Of a DNA stretch of 64,000 bases, positions 57,068-64,000 are shown piece after piece (within the stretch, counting starts at the first letter, position 1; each line of letters starts with the position of its first letter). The stretch is from contig JACJYA010000002.1 in assembly GCA_020636315.1 (NCBI GenBank), forward strand, positions 682,001-746,000, given 5' to 3'. Origin of the DNA: Lewinellaceae bacterium. GTDB lineage: Bacteria > Bacteroidota > Bacteroidia > Chitinophagales > Saprospiraceae. The translations under genes and the position numbers were made by a program. Under the pieces are notes generated by a model. The model made no database searches. It worked only from the letters and a program-made list of their open reading frames with translations, and was not told the origin of the DNA.

Positions 57068-59614
57068 CTACTCCCCATACACTTTCCCATCCACCATCAA
57101 CCGGCTGTTCTGCCCCAGGGCATACGGAGTCTGCGCACCCTCGATATTCACTTTACTGAGAGAAGCATAAGCCTCCTTATATCCGGTTTGTTCCTGCTCC
57201 AGGCGAATGCCGGTGCGGCTTTTCATGAGCCGGGCATCGGCCAGCATGAGCCGGGAGGCGCCCTTTCCGGCGACACCTACTTCGGCGTTGCGAATATCGA
57301 CCCAGCGGGCCTCGAGCTCGGTATCTTCTCCGGCGCGAATGCCTTCGCCACCGATACGGCCCAAAAAGATATTCGTTAGTTCTACCTCCGCTCCTGCAAG
57401 GGTGATGCCATTCTTTTCCACATTTATAAAATCGGTATGGCTGGCTTCGCCGCTGCAGAAATAGCCCGCAAAAGCATTGCCCTTAACATCCATGAACTTG
57501 CTGTTTTCTATGGAAAAATCCGCCCGGACGATGCTCAGGAATTCCTCGCCGCGCTGGTTACCTGAAAAAGTGCAGCCGTAGATGGTCACAGCCGATTCGT
57601 AGAAGGTAACGGCCCCTCCCCACGGACGGCCTCCTTCTTCGGGGCTTGACAGCCCTTCAAAACGAGTGTAGGACAGGCTGGAACGCCCACCGGCCCCAAT
57701 AACGGAAAAGCCCGTGCCCGCACCGTCAGGAGAGCGGAAAATTACCGGCGCTTCTTCTCTGCCCAGGCTAATAACCGGCGAGTAACTGATGATGCGCCCA
57801 CCGGCCTCCAGGTTGATGTTGGCGCCGGCCTCCAGCCGAAGGAGCTTGCCTTTGGGAATGACCAGGGTTTCCCTCAGCGTCCAGGAACCGGGAAGGACGG
57901 AGAGGGTTTGTCCGCCGTCCAATTCCCGGATGAAGGAGAAAGAGGAATAGTTTGCGGTTCTTTCCATCAGCTTTTCGGCAGGAGATAAAGCATAAGCATT
58001 CTCAGCCGGAAGTACGGGAATGGACTTTTCTCCGGGTTCCAGGCCCAGGAAGTTGTAATGGGCCTTTAATTCGGACAGCAGGCCATCGTTCCAATCAAAA
58101 CCATCGGGTATGCTAAACTGATAAAGGTTGAGCTGATCGGCGCCCTCTCTTGCCCGCGAGTCGATGACAATGGGTTTTTCGGGATAGAAACGAGCATCGC
58201 CGGCGCTGAGCCAGGATACCTCAACGGGCAGGTCCTGCTGGTTTTGCAGGTGAATGCTCAGCTGGCTTCCTTCCTGTTTCCGGAAATGGGCGAGGAGTTC
58301 CTTTTCTTTTGGAAAAAGCACAGCGTGCATGTATTCCTGGTTGGCGTACAGTACATCGCCCGGGAAATTGTAAAAGGGAAGGGTGCGGTAAACCTTATGC
58401 AGGATGGCTTTCATCTCTTCATCGTACTTGCTGAAGAAATTGTCCAGAAATTCCTTACGGGCCACGGTTCGGGCCTCGCGGATGTAGTGGCGTTTGAATA
58501 CTTCATTGTTGTAGATCAGCCCGATGATGGACTCCTGCTCAAGCCAATAGTGGCGCGTGTATTTATCGGGTTTTTCCATAAACATTTTCATACTGCCGGG
58601 CTCGCGCTTGCTCAGGTCTTCGAATTCGCGGGCGATGGGTTCGGCCAGGCCGGTAATGGGATTGAAATAGAAACGCAGGTTGATCTTGTTCAGCGGGTGT
58701 TTGTTGTTCATCAGGTCGGAAATGACAAACAGCTTGGCCATTTTTTCCATATCGAAGAAATTCTCGGCGGGCAGGTCGCCGGCCGTCACATCCTGCCACA
58801 TTCTTTTGATCAGCAGCAATTGGGCGCGGGTGCCGTCAGAGGCCATCAATTTGCTTTCCCGGTAGGGGTCCACCTGTTTTTCGAGTTTAAAAATGATGCC
58901 TTCGCGCATCCGGTTGTTCTCGATCATGTATTTGTCGAAGCGCTCTTCCATATAGAAAACCCCTCCGGACTTTCCGTTGATGGATACATCGACAAAGTTG
59001 ACCCGCATTCCGATAATGCCCAGTTCATCCATCAGGCGGAAGGCGAGCCAGTCGGTCATATAGCCCCGGGCGGTCGGCACCAGCATGGCGAAGCGCTTCA
59101 TGCCTTCTATCGTATCGTCCCCTTTAACTTTAACCTCAAAGGACCACTTGTTGGGGTTGCCCACGTGAGTACGGGACACCATGCCCGTCAGGGCGATCTT
59201 CACATTGTGAACCTTGCCGTTGTAAGTCAGTTTTGCCGGAAACTCTTCCTCTTTAAATGCCGGGTTGATGTACTTCTCCTGCATCGCCTGTTCCCGTAAG
59301 TACTGTATGCGCAACAGGTGCTTGAATTTGATGTCGATCTTCACCTCGTCAAGCTCCGCCATCCGGCCCTGGGTATAGTTGCGGATAAAGGAAAAGTCGA
59401 GCCGGGAAAGGTCCTTAACGACAGGTACGAAATGCTGGGTCTGCCCCGACTGATACAGATAAAGCCCGTAGTTGAATACGCCGAAGAAAGACATGGCCAG
59501 AACACCAATACCCAGCAGGGCGATCATCCAGAGCGGCATGCGTTTGCGCTGCCGGACTACCTGCCGTAAACTTTCCGCCAGACGGGAGTTATTTCTTAAG
59601 CCTTTGACTCTCAT
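57068..59614 (-). CDS. membrane-anchored CotH-kinase-like protein with C-terminal beta-helix (copy 2)
   Basis: 848 residues. A basic N-terminus and one transmembrane helix (~29-52) put the rest outside the cytoplasm. Residues ~75-430 resemble the CotH kinase family: FDKYMIENNRMREGIIFKLEKQ, FFDMEKMAKLFVISDLMNNKHPL with the expected catalytic Asp, then NLRFYFNPITGLAEPIAREFEDL with a second acidic site. A linker domain covers ~450-600. Residues ~610-848 form a right-handed beta-helix (LVIPKGKLLRLEAGANINLEAGG, then repeated FYESAVTIYGCTFSGN-like rungs). CotH proteins phosphorylate protein substrates; activity here is not proven. It is a tandem paralogue of the next gene, 44 bp away. Confidence 0.85.
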   Translation of the reverse strand: MRVKGLRNNSRLAESLRQVVRQRKRMPLWMIALLGIGVLAMSFFGVFNYGLYLYQSGQTQHFVPVVKDLSRLDFSFIRNYTQGRMAELDEVKIDIKFKHLLRIQYLREQAMQEKYINPAFKEEEFPAKLTYNGKVHNVKIALTGMVSRTHVGNPNKWSFEVKVKGDDTIEGMKRFAMLVPTARGYMTDWLAFRLMDELGIIGMRVNFVDVSINGKSGGVFYMEERFDKYMIENNRMREGIIFKLEKQVDPYRESKLMASDGTRAQLLLIKRMWQDVTAGDLPAENFFDMEKMAKLFVISDLMNNKHPLNKINLRFYFNPITGLAEPIAREFEDLSKREPGSMKMFMEKPDKYTRHYWLEQESIIGLIYNNEVFKRHYIREARTVARKEFLDNFFSKYDEEMKAILHKVYRTLPFYNFPGDVLYANQEYMHAVLFPKEKELLAHFRKQEGSQLSIHLQNQQDLPVEVSWLSAGDARFYPEKPIVIDSRAREGADQLNLYQFSIPDGFDWNDGLLSELKAHYNFLGLEPGEKSIPVLPAENAYALSPAEKLMERTANYSSFSFIRELDGGQTLSVLPGSWTLRETLVIPKGKLLRLEAGANINLEAGGRIISYSPVISLGREEAPVIFRSPDGAGTGFSVIGAGGRSSLSYTRFEGLSSPEEGGRPWGGAVTFYESAVTIYGCTFSGNQRGEEFLSIVRADFSIENSKFMDVKGNAFAGYFCSGEASHTDFINVEKNGITLAGAEVELTNIFLGRIGGEGIRAGEDTELEARWVDIRNAEVGVAGKGASRLMLADARLMKSRTGIRLEQEQTGYKEAYASLSKVNIEGAQTPYALGQNSRLMVDGKVYGE

Positions 59615-59658
59615 TTTCAGTTTTTTTTAAGGTTTTCGGAATGGCGCTGTGGTTTTCA

Positions 59659-62271
59659 TTATCGCACACTGGCCTTTCCGTATTCGGCCCCGTACAGGAT
59701 CTTTTTCACGTCCTCATGATTGGGAGGGAAAGGTTCACCGTCCAGCATAAAACTGGAATTGTACTCGATCAGATAGGGCAGTTCCGCGCCCACGATCTCA
59801 ACATTTTCGGCTTTAGCATAAGCCGGGCCGTATTCTGATTTTTTCATAAAGAGGGTGATCCCGATCCGGCTGTTGGTGACCTTCGAATCGGAGATATACA
59901 GGCGGGAACGGTCTTTGCTCGTAAAAGCGATCTCCGAACCGGAGACCTCCACCCACCGGGCAGACATATCGCTGCCTTCTCCGGCACTGAGGCCTTTATC
60001 CGCCACTTCATCCATCGATACATGGCTGACCTCGATCTTGGTTCCCGATACATCTATGCCATCGTTGCCGACATTGACAAAGGTGGAATTGGTAACGGTG
60101 CCCTTACAGAAATCGCAATCAAAGGCATCGGCATTGATGTCCTTGAACACAGCCTTATCTATAGTAAAGTCAGCGCGAACGATGTTCAGAAAATCGTCGC
60201 CCACATGGTTATTAGAAAAAGTAACGGAATTGATATCAACCGGCGATTCATAGAACACCACTGCTCCTGACACTCCCCAGCCGTTTTCGCGGGGGCAGGA
60301 AATATCTTCGAAAGTAGTATGCTGTACTGCTGATCGCTCACCGGCTCTCATAATGATTAACCCTTCAGCGGTTTTGTCGGAAGAGCTCACCATAATGGGA
60401 TCCTTTTCGGCCCCCATGAAGAACACCGGAGAATAACAGATGATCTTGGCGTGGTTGACGATATCAATCCGGGCGCCGGCTTCCACCTCAAAGCGCCGGC
60501 CAACCGGGATGACCAGGTCTCTGTCCAGGGTCCATTCTCCTTTCGGGATACTGATTACATTGGTTTCCGGCACTTCTTCGACAAAGGGGAAAGAAGTGTG
60601 GTTCGCATCCCTTACAATGGGGTTGCCGTTGTGGGCGCGGCGGCCTTCATAGTTCCAGGGGCTAACCAGCGCGGTACGCCTTCCCGATGTCAGCCCCGGC
60701 AAATTGAAATACACCTTCAGCTCCGGCAGCAGGCTATCCGACCAGGCTACCCCCGGAGGGAACTGAAAGCGGTAAGCCTTCGGTTGCGCCCCGGCCTTTT
60801 CTGCCCTGCCCTCCAGCAGGATGGGCGCTTCGGGATAGAAGATCAAGGTATCTCTCCAGCCCAGGTAAGCGACCTCGAGAGGGGCCTGCTGCTGGTTGAG
60901 GAGGCTGACATCGAGCGCGCCTTCCTCCGCGCCATTGAAATAGGCCGTTATTTCCCCTTCATCGGGGAAAAGGACGAAGCGCAGATAACGCTGAACGCCG
61001 TACAGGGATGCCGTCGGCAGGTCATAACCCGGCCAGTTTTTATACACTTTCTTGAGCAGAACGTTTACTTTCTCTCCATTCCGCATCAGCAGCCCGTCTA
61101 TGAACTCCTCCTTGGTGGCCACTTCTGCTTCCCGCAGGTAGGCCCGTATAAATTCAGGATCCTCAAGGATCTGGTGCATGATCGGGTCATGGGCCAGGGC
61201 GAAGTGCCATTTGTTATCCGGTTCAGGTTTCTCCAGGATGGAGGAGAAGGCCTTGTTGTCACTGTTGTTCAGCCCGGTAAATTCGCGGGCTATCGGCTCA
61301 ACCTTCCCGGTTGCCGGGTTGAAATAAAAGCTGAGGTTTTCCCGGAGAAGGGGATGCTTGTGGTTCATCAGGTCGGCAATGGCAAACAGTTTGCCCATCT
61401 TTTCCATATCGAAGAATTGAGCCGTCTCCAGCTTCCCGGCTTTGAGGTCAGTCCACATTCGCTTCAGCACCAGCAGGTTGCCTTTGGCATCTGCGTCATC
61501 CATTAAGCGGTTCTCTCTGTAAACCACCATGTCCTCCTCAATTTTGAAGAGTATGCCTTCCCCGAAACGGCGGCTCTCCCTCAGGTCATTATCAAACCGC
61601 TCCTGGAGATAGAACAGCCCCACGGGTTTTCCATTAATAGTGAGGCTTACAAATTTGCTTTTCATGTTTTTGACGCCTCTTTCCTTCAGGATCTCATTGC
61701 CGAGCCAATCGGTCATATATCCGCCGGTGAGCGGAGGCAGCAGGGTGAAGCGCTTCATGTCATCCACCGTAAAGTTTTTCCGGGCCTCTACCCGGAGCGG
61801 CCAACGGGCAGGATCTTCGAAATGCATGGCCATGGCATCTGCCAGGGCTATTCTTATATCATAGGTATGCCCCTGATGGGTCATTTTTGCCGGCACTTCT
61901 TCCCGCAGTATGTCCTCGCTGATATAGCCTTCCTGCACCACCCGGTCTCTGAGCGCCTGCAGTTGGTCCAGATGTTTGGAACGGATATCCAGTTCGACCT
62001 CCTCAAATTCAGGTTGCCTTCCTTTGGTGTAACCGGCCAGAAAGGAGAAGTCCAGGTCAGATATCTGAAGCATAACCGGTTTGGAATAGGCATATTGGCC
62101 CGATTTCCCCACATACGCACCATAAGCCGCCACCCCTACGAACAGGATGGCCAGAGCACCAATACCGGCCAGGCTGAAAACCGCCCGAATGAGCAATTTC
62201 CTGTTGTTTAAAAACCTGCGAAATGATGAAGAAGAAGCGTCGCTTTCTTTTCGCCCTATTTTCATGATCAA
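59659..62271 (-). CDS. membrane-anchored CotH-kinase-like protein with C-terminal beta-helix (copy 1)
   Basis: 870 residues (alternative start at Met3). It has the same layout as its downstream neighbour: a cytoplasmic basic tail, a transmembrane helix (~29-52), a CotH-like domain with ERFDNDLRESRRFGEGILFKIEED, FFDMEKMGKLFAIADLMNHKHPL and NLSFYFNPATGKVEPIAREFTGL, an intermediate domain, and a C-terminal parallel beta-helix from ~610 (LVIPVGRRFEVEAGARIDIVNHA, FYESPVDINSVTFSNNH, NVGNDGIDVSGTKIEVSHV). The two are clearly homologous along their whole length. Together they form a two-gene unit of unknown function at the cell envelope; extracytoplasmic protein phosphorylation or polysaccharide binding are possibilities. 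Confidence 0.85.
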   Translation of the reverse strand: MIMKIGRKESDASSSSFRRFLNNRKLLIRAVFSLAGIGALAILFVGVAAYGAYVGKSGQYAYSKPVMLQISDLDFSFLAGYTKGRQPEFEEVELDIRSKHLDQLQALRDRVVQEGYISEDILREEVPAKMTHQGHTYDIRIALADAMAMHFEDPARWPLRVEARKNFTVDDMKRFTLLPPLTGGYMTDWLGNEILKERGVKNMKSKFVSLTINGKPVGLFYLQERFDNDLRESRRFGEGILFKIEEDMVVYRENRLMDDADAKGNLLVLKRMWTDLKAGKLETAQFFDMEKMGKLFAIADLMNHKHPLLRENLSFYFNPATGKVEPIAREFTGLNNSDNKAFSSILEKPEPDNKWHFALAHDPIMHQILEDPEFIRAYLREAEVATKEEFIDGLLMRNGEKVNVLLKKVYKNWPGYDLPTASLYGVQRYLRFVLFPDEGEITAYFNGAEEGALDVSLLNQQQAPLEVAYLGWRDTLIFYPEAPILLEGRAEKAGAQPKAYRFQFPPGVAWSDSLLPELKVYFNLPGLTSGRRTALVSPWNYEGRRAHNGNPIVRDANHTSFPFVEEVPETNVISIPKGEWTLDRDLVIPVGRRFEVEAGARIDIVNHAKIICYSPVFFMGAEKDPIMVSSSDKTAEGLIIMRAGERSAVQHTTFEDISCPRENGWGVSGAVVFYESPVDINSVTFSNNHVGDDFLNIVRADFTIDKAVFKDINADAFDCDFCKGTVTNSTFVNVGNDGIDVSGTKIEVSHVSMDEVADKGLSAGEGSDMSARWVEVSGSEIAFTSKDRSRLYISDSKVTNSRIGITLFMKKSEYGPAYAKAENVEIVGAELPYLIEYNSSFMLDGEPFPPNHEDVKKILYGAEYGKASVR

Positions 62272-62654
62272 ATAATTTTCTAACTATCAACGGAAAGCAT
62301 CCGTTCCGGGAAAGGGGGGGATAGGGAGGCGAACGGGCCTCCGTTTTCTATTTATTTCAGGCAATGCGGCCGACGAATATTCATGCCTTCAACCTGCCTT
62401 GCTGTCACAGCAGGCCGAATGCCTCTGAATACCAGAAAAGCCGCTGCCGCAGTCAGGCCGGAGCGTCCGTCTCTGAAAAATGTCTGTCAGGATATTCTGC
62501 AATCTTCCTTTCTGGTACGGCAGGAAGGCGTAATGGTTACATTTGGAAAGAGAAAAAAGTATATCAGGGGAGAAAGCAGGGAGCAGGGAGCAGTATATCA
62601 GAAAGCGGCATGTCAGGAAACTGATATCCTCATACACTGCCCTCTGCTCTCTCC
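62272..62654. other. 383-bp intergenic region with agcaggg-word repeat
   Basis: No gene is supported. Near its left-hand third it is GC-neutral without motifs. At 62565-62655 it has gggagaaagcagggagcagggagcag and a complementary ctgccctctgctctctcc just before the permease stop, plus two copies of gtatatcag. It is another member of the word-type inverted repeats. Confidence 0.6.
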
Positions 62655-64000
62655 TTATTCATACCTCAAGGCATCCGCCGGGTTGCCCAGAGCCGCCCGC
62701 AGCGACTGTGACAGTACCGACAGGCTGGCGACGAGGAGTGTCAAAAGGCCGGCCATCAGAAATGCCCAGGGTGAGAGCCGCACAGCATAAGCGTACTGTT
62801 CCAGCCAGGAGTGCAGGAGATACCAGGATAAAGCCCCTCCCATCAGGAACCCTACCAGGGTAAGATAGAAAAGGCGGTGGTGCAGAAGCATCAGGATCTG
62901 GCCCACCGAAGCGCCCAGCACCTTGCGGATGCCGATCTCCCTGACCCGCCGGGAAACGGTGAAAGAGGCCAGGCCGTAAAGGCCCAGGCAGGCGATGAAG
63001 ATGGCCAGCAGGGAGAAAAGCCCGACGACTTTGACCATTCGTTGCTCCGCCAGGTAGTCTTTGGCGAAATGTTCATCGAGGAAATAGTAATTGAAAGGGA
63101 ACCGGGGTTCGTAGGATTCCCAGAGCCGGCTCAGGGCGGGGAGAAGAGCAGGCAATTCGCCGCGATCGAACCGGACGGAAATGTGGTTCTTGCGCCCGTC
63201 CAGATACATCACCAGCGGGCCGATGGGCTGCTGAAAGGTATCGAAATGAAAATCTTTGACCACTCCAACGATGGGATAAGCCGTCCCATCGGCAGTGAAT
63301 TTTATGGTTTTGCCCAGCGGTTCTTCCCACCCCATCTGCCGCACCATCTGCTCGTTGACCACCAGGGCGCCAACGGAAGTATCCGTAGGGAACTGCGTGG
63401 AGAGAAAACGCCCCTCCGCCAATTCTATTCCGAAAGTCTCCAGGAAGTTCTCCTCTACCCGATACGACTGGGCCGGAACCTCCTTCCCGTTGCTGCCTTC
63501 CGGCAGGACGGTGGTGCCAAAGGTGCCCGAACGGATAGCGGCCTGGCAGATGGACACGGATTCAACACCCGGGAGTTGTTCCAGCTCCGCCCGAAACAAC
63601 TCACTCTTCCGCTCAATGCCGGGAGGGGTGGACATTACAAGTACCTGTTCTTTATCGAATCCCAGGTCTTTGGAGAGGATGAAATTGAATTGTTTGTACA
63701 AAACGATTGCCCCGGCAATCAACCCGACACTAAGGGAAAGCTGCAGGGCCGTCAGCACCGCACGGGGGCCGGCGCTGCCCCTGGCCTGCACCTTCCTGGC
63801 CTTTAATACCTGGATCGGCCGAAATCCCGAGAGCACCAGTGCCGGGAACACACCTGCAGTCAGGCTAACGACAACAACGGTGAGGCCCAGGAAACCAAAG
63901 GCCAGATATTCACTCAGCAAACCTGACGGGATATCCCGGCCAAACAGGATATTGAAGCGTGGGAGCAAAGCATGAGCCAGAGCCAGGGAAAGCATACCGG
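62655..64000 (-). CDS. FtsX/MacB-type ABC transporter permease, C-terminal part
   Basis: The frame is open to the right edge, so the N-terminus lies outside the window. About 448 residues are visible: the end of the first FtsX core (GVFPALVLSGFRPIQVLKARKVQARG), a helix, a periplasmic MacB_PCD-like domain, and the second FtsX core (VREIGIRKVLGASVGQILMLLHHRLFYLT) with the family ending PADALRYE. It is homologous to the permease at 46645-49068. No ATPase subunit is visible. It is upstream on the same strand of the CotH-like pair, but a 383-bp gap separates them. Confidence 0.93.
   Translation of the reverse strand, partial: GMLSLALAHALLPRFNILFGRDIPSGLLSEYLAFGFLGLTVVVVSLTAGVFPALVLSGFRPIQVLKARKVQARGSAGPRAVLTALQLSLSVGLIAGAIVLYKQFNFILSKDLGFDKEQVLVMSTPPGIERKSELFRAELEQLPGVESVSICQAAIRSGTFGTTVLPEGSNGKEVPAQSYRVEENFLETFGIELAEGRFLSTQFPTDTSVGALVVNEQMVRQMGWEEPLGKTIKFTADGTAYPIVGVVKDFHFDTFQQPIGPLVMYLDGRKNHISVRFDRGELPALLPALSRLWESYEPRFPFNYYFLDEHFAKDYLAEQRMVKVVGLFSLLAIFIACLGLYGLASFTVSRRVREIGIRKVLGASVGQILMLLHHRLFYLTLVGFLMGGALSWYLLHSWLEQYAYAVRLSPWAFLMAGLLTLLVASLSVLSQSLRAALGNPADALRYE

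Noticed and set aside
1..64000. tRNA, rRNA or riboswitch genes
   Set aside because: I looked for T-arm-like ggttcga-type motifs and long conserved RNA signatures and found none that fold convincingly, apart from the unidentified element at 1124-1320.

Overview
The window reads as chromosome from a Bacteroidota bacterium, probably a Saprospiria/Lewinellaceae-type marine or sludge organism (the phylum is well supported, the lower rank is inference). The evidence is: three secreted proteins ending in type IX secretion sorting domains; promoters of the TTG-N20-TAnnTTTG kind; large FtsX-type permeases without an adjacent ATPase; a LytTR regulator; an AraC regulator with an integral-membrane N-terminus; and many lipoproteins. 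No rRNA, tRNA, CRISPR array or complete transposon was found.

Layout. 1-2.7 kb: the 3' end of a REP-associated tyrosine transposase (RAYT), followed by two blocks of alternating 13-bp-arm hairpins with constant ~50-nt spacers. Among them lie a small GRAM-like gene, a 197-nt structured element and an orphan LytTR regulator with a 21-bp-spaced direct repeat upstream. 2.7-9.5 kb (all minus): MGH1/GH63-like glycosidase, App1-type phosphatase, a MauG/MbnH-type di-heme protein with its MbnP-like partner and a CxGxC protein, and a YfbK-like VWA lipoprotein. 9.7-25.8 kb: membrane protein, PLP decarboxylase, C1B peptidase, CAT-like acetyltransferase, two CBM48 proteins, PaaK plus VOC protein, fibronectin/T9SS protein, HpaI-type aldolase, giant BNR-propeller protein, AraC regulator, NHL/T9SS protein. 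25.8-28.4 kb: three consecutive acyltransferase genes (HAD-GNAT fusion, GNAT, Vat-type). 28.7-35.3 kb: beta-barrel, FIST plus histidine kinase, YegP-like, then a sulfotransferase / class-IV aminotransferase / metal-receptor operon. 35.6-49.1 kb: subtilase, LYS1-like dehydrogenase, ADP-ribosylglycohydrolase, phosphofructokinase with PPi-type motifs, NTF2-like / cytochrome c / cupin set, lipoprotein, ZIP transporter, FtsX permease.

49.5-56.2 kb is the most coherent system: a membrane-bound uptake [NiFe] hydrogenase, hyaABCD on the minus strand, divergent from a small membrane protein gene and hypABC on the plus strand. The small subunit carries all six cysteines of the oxygen-tolerant (group 1d) proximal 4Fe-3S cluster. 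A CRP/FNR-type palindrome lies in the divergent promoter region. hypD, hypE and hypF are not in the window. The cluster is bracketed by an inverted ~62-bp repeat. 57-62.3 kb holds two tandem membrane-anchored proteins with a CotH-kinase-like domain and a C-terminal beta-helix. The window ends inside another FtsX permease.

The non-coding DNA is unusually rich in palindromes. Apart from the RAYT-linked array, many gaps carry inverted repeats made of short words repeated two to five times, a different word at each place, and several of these run across the stop codon of the upstream gene. The array, the word repeats and the tandem CotH/beta-helix genes are the best candidates for something undescribed.
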